Positions 28,627 to 37,713 are shown, counted from the stretch's first letter. The stretch is DNA of 64,000 nt from Micromonospora sp. H61 (GCF_018070325.1 NZ_JAGPXY010000007.1:1-64000), one strand, 5' to 3'. Notes: generated by a model from the sequence alone, not told the origin. Program-made: numbers and translations.

Positions 28627-29382
28627 TCAGTGTCCCCGGCCCGCCCGGGCACGCCAGTCGTCCAGGGCGATGCCGGCGAGGCGGGCACCGTCCGCCGGGA
28701 CGAGCGAGCGTTCGCCCAGCTTGGCGCCGAAGTACCGGGCGTCGGGGTCGGCCACCACCGAACGACGGTCCTGTTGGTCGGCGAGGAGGGATCGGCCCAG
28801 TTCGTCGAGGCGGAACTGCTCCGGGCCGGCGACCTCGACCACGGAGTTCGTCGGCGCGCCGAGCACGACCTCGGCGACCGCGGCCGCGACGTCGTCCGCG
28901 GCCATCGGCTGAATGAGCACCGGTGCGAGGTGCACGGTGTCGCCGTCCGTGGCGGTGTCGATGATGCCCTGGAGGAACTCGAAGAACTGGGTGGCATGCA
29001 CCACCGAGTACGGGAGTCCGGACGCGACGATGAGCCTCTCCTGGGCGACCTTCGCGCGCATGTACCCGCTGTCCGGGATCCGGTCGCACCCCACGATGGA
29101 GAGCGCCACGTAGTGGTTCACCCCGGCGTCCGACGCGGCGGCGAGGAGCGTCCGGGTCGAGGTCTCGAAGAACTCCAGTACGGCGGCGTCCTCGAACGAC
29201 GGCGAGTTCGACACGTCGACGACGACCTCGGCGTCGGTGAGCGCACCGGCCACTCCCTCACCGGTCAGGGTGTTCACGCCGGTCTTCGGCGATGCCGGCA
29301 CCGCCTCGTGGCCCTGGGCGCCGAGGCGGTCCACGAGCTTGGAGCCGATGAGGCCGCTGCCCCCGATGACGACGATCTTCAT
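28627..29382 (-). CDS. NmrA-like atypical SDR (NAD(P)-binding) protein
   Basis: Rossmann-fold protein of 251 residues with the N-terminal dinucleotide motif GGSGLIGSKL. It lacks the YxxxK pair of classical SDRs, as in the NmrA/HSCARG-like group, which acts as reductases or redox sensors. The ATG at 29382 (MKIVVIGGSG) fits the fold exactly; the upstream frame to 29463 adds nothing recognisable. It converges with the membrane protein gene, 9 bp apart, and is divergent from the methyltransferase gene. Confidence 0.88.
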   Translation of the reverse strand: MKIVVIGGSGLIGSKLVDRLGAQGHEAVPASPKTGVNTLTGEGVAGALTDAEVVVDVSNSPSFEDAAVLEFFETSTRTLLAAASDAGVNHYVALSIVGCDRIPDSGYMRAKVAQERLIVASGLPYSVVHATQFFEFLQGIIDTATDGDTVHLAPVLIQPMAADDVAAAVAEVVLGAPTNSVVEVAGPEQFRLDELGRSLLADQQDRRSVVADPDARYFGAKLGERSLVPADGARLAGIALDDWRARAGRGH

Positions 29383-29501
29383 GGTCGCACCACGTCCTGT
29401 CTGCACTGGGTTGAATCGTGCTGCCAACCAGTAAGACGGAAAGCGTGCGCGGATGCAGGACAATCGCCAGAGAACAGTTCGACGGAGATCAGGAGGTCGA
29501 C

Positions 29502-30155
29502 GTGGCCACGGTGTCCCACCCGGTGTTCGCTCGGGTCTACGAGCGGCTCAGCGTCGCCATGGACCGCGCCGGCACGGCGGCGTTCCGCCGCGACCTGGTC
29601 GCCGGCCTCTCCGGGCGGGTGATCGAGATCGGCGCGGGCAACGGGCGAATGTTCGCCCACTACCCGCCGGGGGTGACAGAGGTCCTCGCTGTCGAACCGG
29701 AGCGGCGTCTGCGTGCCGCTGCCGAGCGCGCCGCGGCGGCCGCGCCGGTTCCGGTCACTGTCGTCGACGGTCTGGCCGAGGCGCTGCCCGCCGGGGACGG
29801 CGAATTCGACGCGGCGGTGGTCGCGTTGGTGTTGTGCACAGTGCCCGATCAGGTGAGCGCGTTGGCCGAGATCAGCCGGGCGCTGCGCCCCGGGGGCCAG
29901 GTGCGGTTCTTCGAGCACGTGGCCGCCGAGGAGACCACCGGCCTGCACCGCGCCCAACGACTTCTCGACGCCACACTGTGGCCGAAGCTGTTCGCCGGCT
30001 GCCACACCAACCGCGACACCGTCGCCGCCATCGGGGCGGCCGGCTTCGAAGTGGAGCAGCTGCGCAGGTTCCGTTTCCCGGCCACCAGCAACAGCCCCTC
30101 CTCCCCCTGCGTCCTCGGCCGCGCGGTCAGGCCGGTCCCGACGGTCCGGCGATAG
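29502..30155 (+). CDS. Class I SAM-dependent methyltransferase
   Basis: Small methyltransferase of 217 residues. Motif I is VIEIGAGNGRMF, motif II region is EVLAVEPERRLR, and the post-motif VALVLCTVPDQVSALAEI plus LRPGGQVRFFEHV match the UbiE/methyltransferase-11 fold. The GTG at 29502 is chosen because AGGAGG lies 5 nt upstream. The substrate is not inferable. It is divergent from the NmrA-like gene with 119 bp between the starts. Confidence 0.9.
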   Translation: MATVSHPVFARVYERLSVAMDRAGTAAFRRDLVAGLSGRVIEIGAGNGRMFAHYPPGVTEVLAVEPERRLRAAAERAAAAAPVPVTVVDGLAEALPAGDGEFDAAVVALVLCTVPDQVSALAEISRALRPGGQVRFFEHVAAEETTGLHRAQRLLDATLWPKLFAGCHTNRDTVAAIGAAGFEVEQLRRFRFPATSNSPSSPCVLGRAVRPVPTVRR

Positions 30156-30393
30156 GCCGAGATCAGCTCGACCGCTTCACCGCCCCACCCGCCCGTCGCG
30201 GAAGCGGCGAACAAGAACGCGAAGGTCGATCCAGTTCAGATAGTTACCATCCGGCTATTGTCCCATTCTGCTCTCATTTGAACACCTGACGTGATGTGGT
30301 GGTCAGCGCGCTCATCGGCGCCTTACAGGCCGTATCACGCAGGACGCCACTCGCTGGCCGTCTCCTGCGAGTAGTACCCACGGAGGGTGTTCT

Positions 30394-31563
30394 GTGACAG
30401 CTAAACCCAAGAATTGGCTACGGCGGCGAGTTGTCCTGCCGTCGCTCGCGGCTGGCGCAGCCGCCGCAGTGGCAGCCAGCCTGCTGCTCTTCAGCTCGAC
30501 CGCCGCGAACGCGCAGGAAGCACCGGTCAACCTGGGGACGGCGGCCGACTTCTCCGTCCTGGCCGGAGCGGAGCCCACAAACACCGGCCCCAGCTTCCTG
30601 GCCCAGAGCCTCGGGCGCTTCCCCGGAAACACCGCGTCCGGCTTCGAAACGGCAACCATCGGCGGCGAGATCCACCTCGGCGACGCGGTCGCGCTCCAAG
30701 CTCAGAGCGACCTGACCATCGCCTTCAACGACGCCGCCGGCCGGACCCCGTTCACCATCCTCCCGGCGGAGCTGGGTGGCAACACGCTCAACGAAGGGGT
30801 CTACCGGATCGGGGCCGCCCAACTGACCGGACCGTTGACGCTCAACGGCCAGGGCGACCCGTCGGCCGTGTTCATCTTCCAGGTCGACTCCTCGCTGACA
30901 ACGGCGTCGAACAGCAGCGTCGTCCTGATCAACGGTGCTTCGGCCTGCAACGTCTTCTGGAAGATCGGCAGCTCGGCGACGATCGGTACCGGCACCACCT
31001 TCGTGGGCACCATCATGGCCCAGGCCGCGATCACGATGGCCACGGGCGCGACCCTCCAGGGCCGCGCGCTGGCGCGCACCGAGGCCGTCACCCTCGACAC
31101 CAACGTCATCACCGCACCTAACTGCGCCGGGCCGACGGGACCACCCGGACCGACCGGCCCGCCCGGGCCCACCGGTCCGCCCGGCCCGTCCGGTCCACCC
31201 GGCAGCCCCGGCGCACCCGGCAGTCCAGGAGCACCGGGTAGCCCGGGAGCACCCGGCAGTCCAGGAGCACCGGGTAGCCCGGGAGCACCTGGCGCACCAG
31301 GTAGCCCGGGAGCCCCCGGAGCACCGGGTAGCCCCGGCGCACCCGGTCCGTCCGGACCTCCCGGAGCACCCGGTGCACCTGGCAGCCCCGGTGCACCCGG
31401 CAGCCCTGGCGCACCCGGTCGACCTGGTGGCGGCGGCAAGCACCCCATCCTGCCGGTAACCGGCAGCGGTACGGTCCCGGCCATGACCGGCGTCGGAGGT
31501 GTGATGGTCGTGCTGGGCGCTGTCGCGTTCTTCCTGGCCCGGCGTCGACGCCTGGAGTCCTGA
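30394..31563 (+). CDS. Ice-binding-like (DUF3494) collagen-repeat protein with LPVTG anchor
   Basis: Cell-wall protein of 389 residues with four visible parts. A signal peptide spans about 1-40 (ends STAANAQEA). A DUF3494 domain, the ice-binding/antifreeze beta-helix family, spans about 45-240 ([27 protein letters not shown]). Then come 33 uninterrupted Gly-X-Y triplets (residues 246-344). A sorting signal LPVTG at 353-357 is followed by a membrane helix and a basic tail. A class E/D-like sortase would anchor it (family knowledge). The role could be adhesion, surface patterning or freezing tolerance. The GTG start has GGAGG 7 nt upstream, and a terminator follows directly. Confidence 0.9.
   Translation: MTAKPKNWLRRRVVLPSLAAGAAAAVAASLLLFSSTAANAQEAPVNLGTAADFSVLAGAEPTNTGPSFLAQSLGRFPGNTASGFETATIGGEIHLGDAVALQAQSDLTIAFNDAAGRTPFTILPAELGGNTLNEGVYRIGAAQLTGPLTLNGQGDPSAVFIFQVDSSLTTASNSSVVLINGASACNVFWKIGSSATIGTGTTFVGTIMAQAAITMATGATLQGRALARTEAVTLDTNVITAPNCAGPTGPPGPTGPPGPTGPPGPSGPPGSPGAPGSPGAPGSPGAPGSPGAPGSPGAPGAPGSPGAPGAPGSPGAPGPSGPPGAPGAPGSPGAPGSPGAPGRPGGGGKHPILPVTGSGTVPAMTGVGGVMVVLGAVAFFLARRRRLES
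31129..31425 (+). repeat. Collagen-like Gly-X-Y coding repeat
   Basis: 33 codon triplets of the type GPT, GPP, GSP and GAP. Blocks of GSP-GAP repeat with near-identical DNA, so the tract may vary in length between strains by slippage or recombination. Confidence 0.9.
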
Positions 31564-31566
31564 TCG

Positions 31567-31599
31567 GTGGCCCGGCCGGTGTGATCCCGGCCGGGCCAC
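31567..31599 (+). terminator. Terminator after the collagen-like gene
   Basis: A 13-bp perfect inverted repeat (31567-31579 and 31587-31599) with a 7-nt loop begins 4 bp past the stop codon. Confidence 0.8.
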
Positions 31600-31658
31600 G
31601 TCAAGTCGTCGGCCCGCCCCCCCGGGGTGCGGGCGCACGACGCGTTCGCCATGGACGG

Positions 31659-31811
31659 TCAGTCGACAAGCCCCAGCTCGCGCATGGCTTCGTCCTCCCG
31701 CTCGTGGGACAGGTGGAGCAGAATCTGGCGCCGGGGGTCACCGAGGCGCACCACGTAGGTCTGTGCGAACTGCGCGCTGCCAGCCTCGCTCGGCGCAGTG
31801 TTCGCGCGGCA
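31659..31811 (-). pseudogene. Coding-like remnant downstream of the kinase gene
   Basis: In the frame directly after the kinase stop codon there is an open stretch that reads like a real protein C-terminus, including FAQTYVVRLGDPRRQILLH and ending EAMRELGLVD. It has no start codon before an internal GTG, so it looks like a truncated gene end. Alternatively it is a roughly 30-codon small gene starting at that GTG. The family is not recognised. Confidence 0.35.
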
Positions 31812-32342
31812 TCAGCGGCGGGGCAGCCCGGCCAGCCAGACGTCCAGCTCCGCTGGGGAGCGCAGTAACACCACTGGCGGCGCGGACGGATCGGCCTGCC
31901 AGGCCCGCATCCGCCGTCGGGCCCGGCCGAACGCGGTGACGTGCCACACCAGGATCGAGTCCGGGGACAGCACACTGCTCAGCGACTCGCGGTTGCCGTT
32001 GCAGATCACCTCGCCGGTGATCACCCGGCGGACGGTGCGGCGAAGCAACCGCCCGAACGAACGCCATCGTGGATAGTCCAGGCCGACGACAAGGTCGGCG
32101 CGGGCCATCGGAACGTCCCGCCAGCCGTGGTACGCCCCGTCGATGATCCAGCGGTCCCGTCGGCAGACCTCCTCGATCCGGCTGCGTTGCTGGGCGACCG
32201 GCACCTCGACCCAGCCCGGTCGCCAGAGCAGATCGTCCACCGGATACCAGGGCACTCCGAGGTGTTCGGCCAACCGCGCAGCGAGGGTGGACTTGCCGGA
32301 GCCGTACACCCCGTAGACCAGGATGCGACGCGGTGCGCTCAT
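31812..32342 (-). CDS. Small P-loop kinase, adenylate-kinase-like
   Basis: Cytoplasmic nucleotide-binding protein of 176 residues. Walker A is GVYGSGKST near the N-terminus, followed by LGVPWYPVDDLLWRPGW, the pattern of the FlaR/topology-modulation and adenylate-kinase-like P-loop group. The exact substrate is unknown. The ATG at 32342 (MSAPRRILVYG) places the P-loop correctly; an extension to 32432 would add 30 atypical residues. It is transcribed divergently from rtcB. Confidence 0.85.
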   Translation of the reverse strand: MSAPRRILVYGVYGSGKSTLAARLAEHLGVPWYPVDDLLWRPGWVEVPVAQQRSRIEEVCRRDRWIIDGAYHGWRDVPMARADLVVGLDYPRWRSFGRLLRRTVRRVITGEVICNGNRESLSSVLSPDSILVWHVTAFGRARRRMRAWQADPSAPPVVLLRSPAELDVWLAGLPRR

Positions 32343-32544
32343 CGCGGCAGCGTACGTCGTGAAGGAAAATCGGTTGTCGTGCCTGGCGCGTCTCGGCCAG
32401 AGTGACGTCCATGACGTACTGACGGACTCCACCCCCTGCTCCGCGCCACCGGTGATGCCTCCCGGGGGCCGTGACGCCGTCCGCTTTCACGTTCGCAGCC
32501 AGAGATGAGCCCCCTTGTCCCAGCACCACCTCCCTCGGGAGCCC

Positions 32545-33702
32545 ATGCCCCCGTCCGCCCCGGCCACCGTCACGGTGTTCGCCTCCCCGGCGAGCTGGAT
32601 CGAGTCCGATGCGCTCACACAGTGCCAACAGGTCGCCGCCCTGGACGGCATGCGGCACGTCGCCGCGATGCCGGACCTGCATCCCGGCAAGGGCGCGCCC
32701 ATCGGCGCGGCCATGGCGTCGACAGTGCTGTACCCGTTCCTGGTGGGTTCCGACATCGGCTGCGGCATCGCCGTGTTTCCCATCAAGCTCAAGCGGGCCG
32801 TACCGGAACGGCTCGCCGCCCGGTTCCCCGACCTCGACCAGGCGCTCGACCCGGTACGCGACGCCGACGACCCCGCCTGGGCCGCCGTCGACTGTGCCGT
32901 TCCGGCCGGTCACCTCGACGGTCTCGGGACGGTGGGCCGGGGCAACCACTTCGTGGAGCTGGCCCGCGTCGACACCGTCTTCGACGTACGGCACGCGGGC
33001 CGGCTCGGGCTCGACGCGGGCGATCTCGTGCTGATCGTGCACAGCGGTTCCCGTGGTCTGGGCGAGCGGATCCTGCGGGCGCACACCGAGGTCCACGGCG
33101 CCGGGGCGGCGCCCGACCCCGCCGCCTACCTGGGCATGCACGACGACGCCGTGCGCTGGGGATCGCTCAACCGCCGGGTGCTGGCCGCCCGGGTGGCGCA
33201 CGCGTTGGGGGCCGAGCCCACCGCGCCGATCGTCGACCAGTGCCACAACCTGGTCGAGGTCCGGGACGGGGTCTACCTGCACCGCAAGGGCGCGGCACCG
33301 GGTGACGGGCGCGATGTCCTGATCGCCGGTACCCGGGGAACGGCGTCCTACCTGGTGGCCGCGCACGCCGGGCCGGAGGCCAACCATTCGGTGGCCCACG
33401 GCGCTGGCCGCAAGATGTCGCGCGCCGACGCCCTGCGGCGGAGCCGGGCCAAACACACGGTCGAGGAGCTACGCCGTACCCCGGTGGGTTCGCTGGTGGT
33501 GTGCGGTGACCGACAGTTGCTCTTCGAGGAGGCGCCCACGGCGTACAAGCGCATCGAGCAGGTGATCGCCGACCTGGTCGAACATCGGCTGGCCACCCCG
33601 GTGGTCAGCACGACGCCAGTGGTCACCTACAAGACGCCCGACCTCGGTTCCGCCGCCCGGCCGGACCGGCGGGGCCACCGCGGCCGGCGAGGCCGCTCGT
33701 GA
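32545..33702 (+). CDS. RNA-splicing ligase RtcB-family protein (RtcB2 type)
   Basis: RNA ligase joining a 2',3'-cyclic phosphate or 3'-phosphate end to a 5'-hydroxyl using GTP and a divalent metal. At about 385 residues it is shorter than canonical RtcB (about 408-480). Metal and active-site motifs are present: DLHPGKG, GSDIGCGI with the metal-binding Cys, GRGNHFVE, HSGSRGLG, and HGAGRKMSR bearing the His that takes GMP. The ATG at 32545 has GGGAG upstream; a TTG at 32515 is less likely. The stop overlaps the prfH start (GTGA), so the two are translationally coupled. In characterised systems this pair rescues and re-ligates ribosomes cut in 16S rRNA. Confidence 0.93.
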   Translation: MPPSAPATVTVFASPASWIESDALTQCQQVAALDGMRHVAAMPDLHPGKGAPIGAAMASTVLYPFLVGSDIGCGIAVFPIKLKRAVPERLAARFPDLDQALDPVRDADDPAWAAVDCAVPAGHLDGLGTVGRGNHFVELARVDTVFDVRHAGRLGLDAGDLVLIVHSGSRGLGERILRAHTEVHGAGAAPDPAAYLGMHDDAVRWGSLNRRVLAARVAHALGAEPTAPIVDQCHNLVEVRDGVYLHRKGAAPGDGRDVLIAGTRGTASYLVAAHAGPEANHSVAHGAGRKMSRADALRRSRAKHTVEELRRTPVGSLVVCGDRQLLFEEAPTAYKRIEQVIADLVEHRLATPVVSTTPVVTYKTPDLGSAARPDRRGHRGRRGRS

Positions 33703-34316
33703 GCGCGTTCCTGCTGTTGTCGGCCGGGCGTGGGCCCCAGGAGTGCGCCTGGGCACTGAGTCAACTGCTGCACCGCCTGCGGGGCGAGGGCGTCCGCCGA
33801 GGTCTGACGATCCAGCAGGTTGAGGCGGTTCCCGGTGACCGCGCCGGCACCTACCGGTCGGTGCTGATCCGGATCTCCGGCGTCGACGCCGAGGCGTTCG
33901 CGGCCTCGTGGACCGGGACGCTGTGCTGGCAGGCCCCGAGCCCGTACCGGTCGGGCATCGGCCGGAAGAACTGGTACGTCACCGCCCAGCCGCCCGAACG
34001 CGACGCTCGGCCGACGACGTTCCGCGAGGTGGACATCGACATCGTCGCCTGCCGCACCGGCGGGCCGGGTGGTCAGCACCGGAACAAGGCCAGCACGGCG
34101 GTACGCGCGACGCACCGCCCCTCGGGCCTGGTGGTCGTGGTCGACGAGGAGCGGCAGTTCAGCCTCAACCGCCGGATCGCCCTGGACCTGCTGCGCCAGC
34201 GCATCGAGCAGGGCGACGTGGCGGCGCGGCGTGCCGTCACCACCGCCCGGTGGCGCATCCACGACGAGCTGGTTCGCGGCGATCCGGTGCGGGTGGAACG
34301 TCCGACGCACCGGTGA
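33699..34316 (+). CDS. prfH: Peptide chain release factor H homologue
   Basis: Release-factor-like protein of 205 residues with the peptidyl-tRNA hydrolysis motif GGQ at 124-126 in TGGPGGQHRNK. It lacks a normal stop-codon recognition domain. In characterised systems PrfH recognises ribosomes cleaved in the decoding centre and releases the nascent chain, after which the linked RtcB re-joins the rRNA. The GTG start lies within the rtcB stop region, with GAGG just upstream. It converges with the hydrolase gene after 16 bp. Confidence 0.93.
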   Translation: MSAFLLLSAGRGPQECAWALSQLLHRLRGEGVRRGLTIQQVEAVPGDRAGTYRSVLIRISGVDAEAFAASWTGTLCWQAPSPYRSGIGRKNWYVTAQPPERDARPTTFREVDIDIVACRTGGPGGQHRNKASTAVRATHRPSGLVVVVDEERQFSLNRRIALDLLRQRIEQGDVAARRAVTTARWRIHDELVRGDPVRVERPTHR

Positions 34317-34332
34317 CCGGCAGTCCAGCGAC

Positions 34333-35238
34333 TCAGACCTGCAGCACCGCGTCCGCGAATGCCTGCGGCGCCTCCTGCGGCAGGTTGTGCCCGACACCGC
34401 CCCCGACGGTCCGGTGCTCGTACGGGCCGGTGAACTGCTTGCCGTAGACGGTGGGCTCCAGGTGCGGCGCACCGTTGGCGTCCCCCTCCAGGGAGATGCT
34501 GGGCACCGTGATTTTCGGCTTAGCGGCCAGGCGCTCCTCGATCTGCGCGTACTGCGGCTCGCCGTCGGCGAGAGCCAGCCGCCAGCGGTAGTTGTGGATG
34601 ACGATGTCGACGTGGTCGGGGTTGTCGAACGCCGCCGCGCTGCGGTCGAACGTCGCGTCGTCGAACGTCCATCTGGGCGACGCGGTGTGCCAGATCAGCT
34701 TCGCGAAGTCGCGCCGGTTCTTGTCGTACCCTTCCCGACCGCGCTCGGTGGCGAAGTAGTACTGGTACCACCACGCGAACTCCGCCTTCGGCGGCAACGG
34801 GACCGTGCCCGACTTCTGCCCGTCGATCAGGTAACCGCTCACGGAGACCAGACCTCGGCAGCGTTCGGGCCACAGCGCGGCGACGACATCGGCGGTCCGC
34901 GCGCCCCAGTCGAACCCGGCGAGCTTCGCGGTGTCGATGTCCAGGGCGTCCAGCAGAGCGATGAGGTCGAGCCCCATCGCCGCCGGTTCGCCGTTTCGCA
35001 TGGTGTCGTCGGAGAGGAACCGGGTCGTGCCGTAGCCCCGCAGGTACGGGACGACGACCCGCTGGCCGGCGGCGGTGAGCAACGGCACGACGTCGGCGAA
35101 GCTGTGGATGTCGTAGGGCCACCCGTGCAGGAGGATCACCGCGTCCCCGTCGGGCGGCCCGGCGTCCACGTATCCGACGTTCAGCACACCGGCCTCGACC
35201 TGTCGCAGGTCGGTGAACCCGCCAGCGGCCCTTGCCAT
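34333..35238 (-). CDS. Alpha/beta-fold hydrolase (epoxide-hydrolase/dehalogenase-like)
   Basis: Soluble hydrolase of 301 residues. The oxyanion-hole segment is LLHGWPYD. The nucleophile elbow GFDWGAR carries Asp rather than Ser, as in epoxide hydrolases and haloalkane dehalogenases. The C-terminal GGGVGHNLPQEAP supplies the catalytic His. The natural substrate is unknown. The ATG at 35238 is used; the region upstream is shared with the divergent GH43-like gene (162 bp between starts). Confidence 0.9.
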   Translation of the reverse strand: MARAAGGFTDLRQVEAGVLNVGYVDAGPPDGDAVILLHGWPYDIHSFADVVPLLTAAGQRVVVPYLRGYGTTRFLSDDTMRNGEPAAMGLDLIALLDALDIDTAKLAGFDWGARTADVVAALWPERCRGLVSVSGYLIDGQKSGTVPLPPKAEFAWWYQYYFATERGREGYDKNRRDFAKLIWHTASPRWTFDDATFDRSAAAFDNPDHVDIVIHNYRWRLALADGEPQYAQIEERLAAKPKITVPSISLEGDANGAPHLEPTVYGKQFTGPYEHRTVGGGVGHNLPQEAPQAFADAVLQV

Positions 35239-35400
35239 CGACTTCTCCCCGCGTCCGGACCTGCTCGGATGTGCCGATCACGCCCGAATCTAACGACCTG
35301 CCCGGAGCCTGAGCACCGTTCGCACAAGGACCGCTCGACGGATGCCGAGCTGGGTAAAATGCCAGCTCCGGCGAGTCCAGTGGCGGCGGAAGGTGATCGG

Positions 35401-36771
35401 GTGACACAGACCGAGCAACGCCCCGGGGCCGCACTCGCCCCGTTCTCGCGCTACGGCATGGTCAACTTCGCCCGATCCAACAGCCACCGGGGGCAACAGC
35501 TCTACAGTGCCGCGAGCATCGGAAACGATCCGACCAGTTGGGCCGCCGTCAACGACGGGCAGGCGGTGCTCCGGTCCCGCACTGGCATGCACGCCCTCCG
35601 CGACCCGTCCATCGTCCGCTCCCCGGAGGGGGACAGGTTCTACCTCGTCGCCACGGATCTGAACGTCGACGGCCGGGCGTACGGGTGGCGTGGCTGGGAC
35701 TGGGCGCAGAGCGGCGCGAGCCGGCACATCGAGGTGTGGGAGTCCATCGACCTGCGGACCTGGTCCGAGCAGCGACACGTGCTGGTGGCCCCGGAAGAGG
35801 CAGGCATGGCGTTCGCCCCGGAGGCCATCTGGGACGAGTCGATCGGCGCCTACGTCGTCTACTGGACCTCGTCGGTGTACGCCTCCGGCACGTACTACAC
35901 ACCGGATCGCACCGATCCGCGTGGCCGCTTCCCGCTCACCCGGAACCAGACCCTCTACAGCACCACGCGGGACTTCGTCACATTCACTCCAGCGCAGGTG
36001 ATGTGCGGCCGGCCGCACCACGGGACGCTGGACGCGGTGATCATCCGAGACGACACGGACGGGTCGTACCACCGCTTCGTCTGCGACCGGACGGCCACCG
36101 GCGTCGGGGTCACACCGTACGTCCCCGGGTGCGGCTCGCAGGACATCTATCAGGAGCGGTCGACCGCCATCCTCGCTCCGCCGGACGACTGGGCGCTGGT
36201 GGCGAGCTGCATCACCCACCGGACGATGAACACCACCTACGCCGAAGCGCCGATGGTGGTCAAGGCGAACCCCGGTGACGTACGCGGACCGGGCTACTAC
36301 CTCTGGGCCGACCAGATCTGGGCCGGGTCGCCCTCCGGTGAGCCCCTGGAGGAACAGTTGCACCCGTACTGGAGCGCGGACCTCGCGTCGGGCGACTGGA
36401 CGCCGATCGACTGGAGTCGGAAGCCCGCATACGACCTGGCGAACGGCGTGCTGCGCCACGGGACCGTCTTCGCCCTCACCCAGGCGGAACATGCCGCGCT
36501 GCGGGGCGCCGACCTGACGAGCGTCGCGGTGCGGATCCCACGGACCAGGACCACGTACGCCGTCGGCGAGCCCCTCGACCGCACGGGTCTCGTGGTCACG
36601 GCCGACTACACCGACGGGCTGCGGGACGAGGTACTGGCGCACGGCCACGGCGGGTACACGGTCTCGGGGTACGACCCCACCACCGCAGGTGTGCAGACCA
36701 TCAATGTGTCGTACTCGGTGGTCGGTGTGACGAGGACCGCCTCGTTCCCGGTGGAGGTTGTGGGGCCGTAG
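35401..36771 (+). CDS. GH43-like glycosidase with C-terminal Ig-like domain
   Basis: Protein of 456 residues. Residues about 15-350 have the five-bladed GH43-like pattern: ALRDPSIVRSPEGDRFYLVATD, MAFAPEAIWDES and HGTLDAVIIRDDTDGSYHRF. The last 80 residues match a Big_3-type bacterial Ig-like domain (YAVGEPLDRTGLVVTADYTDG; TAGVQTINVSYSV). No signal peptide is visible at the GTG start (35401, GGAAGG upstream) or at an earlier ATG at 35358, which is odd because Ig-like modules are normally extracellular. Likely substrates are arabinosides or xylosides, but they are not determinable. Confidence 0.85.
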   Translation: MTQTEQRPGAALAPFSRYGMVNFARSNSHRGQQLYSAASIGNDPTSWAAVNDGQAVLRSRTGMHALRDPSIVRSPEGDRFYLVATDLNVDGRAYGWRGWDWAQSGASRHIEVWESIDLRTWSEQRHVLVAPEEAGMAFAPEAIWDESIGAYVVYWTSSVYASGTYYTPDRTDPRGRFPLTRNQTLYSTTRDFVTFTPAQVMCGRPHHGTLDAVIIRDDTDGSYHRFVCDRTATGVGVTPYVPGCGSQDIYQERSTAILAPPDDWALVASCITHRTMNTTYAEAPMVVKANPGDVRGPGYYLWADQIWAGSPSGEPLEEQLHPYWSADLASGDWTPIDWSRKPAYDLANGVLRHGTVFALTQAEHAALRGADLTSVAVRIPRTRTTYAVGEPLDRTGLVVTADYTDGLRDEVLAHGHGGYTVSGYDPTTAGVQTINVSYSVVGVTRTASFPVEVVGP

Positions 36772-36794
36772 CGGGATGACCGTAGGGTGATGGC

Positions 36795-37625
36795 ATGGCT
36801 GAGCGACCTCTGACCCTGATGGCGGTGCACGCCCACCCCGACGACGAGGCGACGAGCACCGGCGGCGTGCTTGCCCGCTATGCCGCCGAGGGGGTCACCA
36901 CAGTGCTCGTGACCTGCACCGACGGGCGATGTGGGGACGGCCCCGGTGGGGTCAAGCCGGGCGATGAGGGGCACGACCCGGCCGCGGTGGTGGCGATGCG
37001 CCAGGCCGAGCTGGAGGCCAGCTGCGCCACGCTGAACGTCACCCACCTGGAGACCCTCGGCTACGCCGACTCCGGGATGATGGGCTGGCCCACCAACGAC
37101 CTGCCTGGCGCGTTCTGGACGACGCCGGTGGCGGAGGCGGCGGCCCGGCTCGCCGAGCTGATTCGGCGGTACCAGCCGGACGTGATCGTCACGTACGACG
37201 AGAACGGTTTCTACGGCCACCCGGACCACATCCAGGCCCATCGGATCACCATGGCCGCCGTCGAGCAGACGGACGTTCCGGCGAAGGTCTACTGGACCAC
37301 GGTGCCGCGTACGGCGTTCGCGGAGTTCGGCCGGATCATGAAGGAGCTCGGCGTCGAGTGGGCCGATCCGGACGCGGCGGCGGAGCCGGGGCCGCAGCTC
37401 GGCCTGCCCGACGACGAGATCACCACCTGGGTCGACACGAGCAAGTACGGCGCGCAGAAGTTCGACGCGCTGGCCACGCACGCCAGTCAGACCGAGAACA
37501 TCTTCTTCCTGCAACTGGGCCAGGAGCGGTTCACCGAGTTGATGGGCGTGGAGACCTTCGTGCGGGTCCAGGACCGGACGGGCGCGCCGACCCCCGAGGA
37601 CGACCTCTTCGCCGGTCTGCGCTGA
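36795..37625 (+). CDS. PIG-L family zinc deacetylase
   Basis: Zinc hydrolase of 276 residues with the family motif AHPDDEATSTGG, the second acidic motif YDENGFYGHPDHIQAHR and conserved metal-binding His residues. Relatives in actinobacteria include MshB (GlcNAc-inositol deacetylase of mycothiol synthesis) and Mca (mycothiol S-conjugate amidase). The N-terminus fits neither perfectly, so a general LmbE/PIG-L call is safer. It starts 23 bp after the GH43-like gene and may be co-transcribed. A strong terminator follows. Confidence 0.9.
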   Translation: MAERPLTLMAVHAHPDDEATSTGGVLARYAAEGVTTVLVTCTDGRCGDGPGGVKPGDEGHDPAAVVAMRQAELEASCATLNVTHLETLGYADSGMMGWPTNDLPGAFWTTPVAEAAARLAELIRRYQPDVIVTYDENGFYGHPDHIQAHRITMAAVEQTDVPAKVYWTTVPRTAFAEFGRIMKELGVEWADPDAAAEPGPQLGLPDDEITTWVDTSKYGAQKFDALATHASQTENIFFLQLGQERFTELMGVETFVRVQDRTGAPTPEDDLFAGLR

Positions 37626-37639
37626 CCACTCTTCCGTAG

Positions 37640-37685
37640 CGCCACCAGGCATCGTCGGCCACCGGGTCGACGATGCCTGGTGGCG
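37640..37685 (+). terminator. Terminator after the PIG-L deacetylase gene
   Basis: An 18-bp perfect inverted repeat (37640-37657 and 37668-37685) with a 10-nt loop lies 15 bp past the stop codon. Confidence 0.85.
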
Positions 37686-37713
37686 TGCGCCGCGATGACC
37701 TCACCACGCGAAC

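Noticed and set aside
31738..33456. 572-codon minus-strand ORF across the kinase and rtcB
   Set aside because: It is a composite shadow frame; the kinase and rtcB in other frames have intact motifs.
34069..35400. Upstream extension of the GH43-like gene
   Set aside because: The frame runs through the alpha/beta hydrolase on the other strand and encodes nonsense-like Arg-rich sequence; GTG 35401 has a ribosome site.
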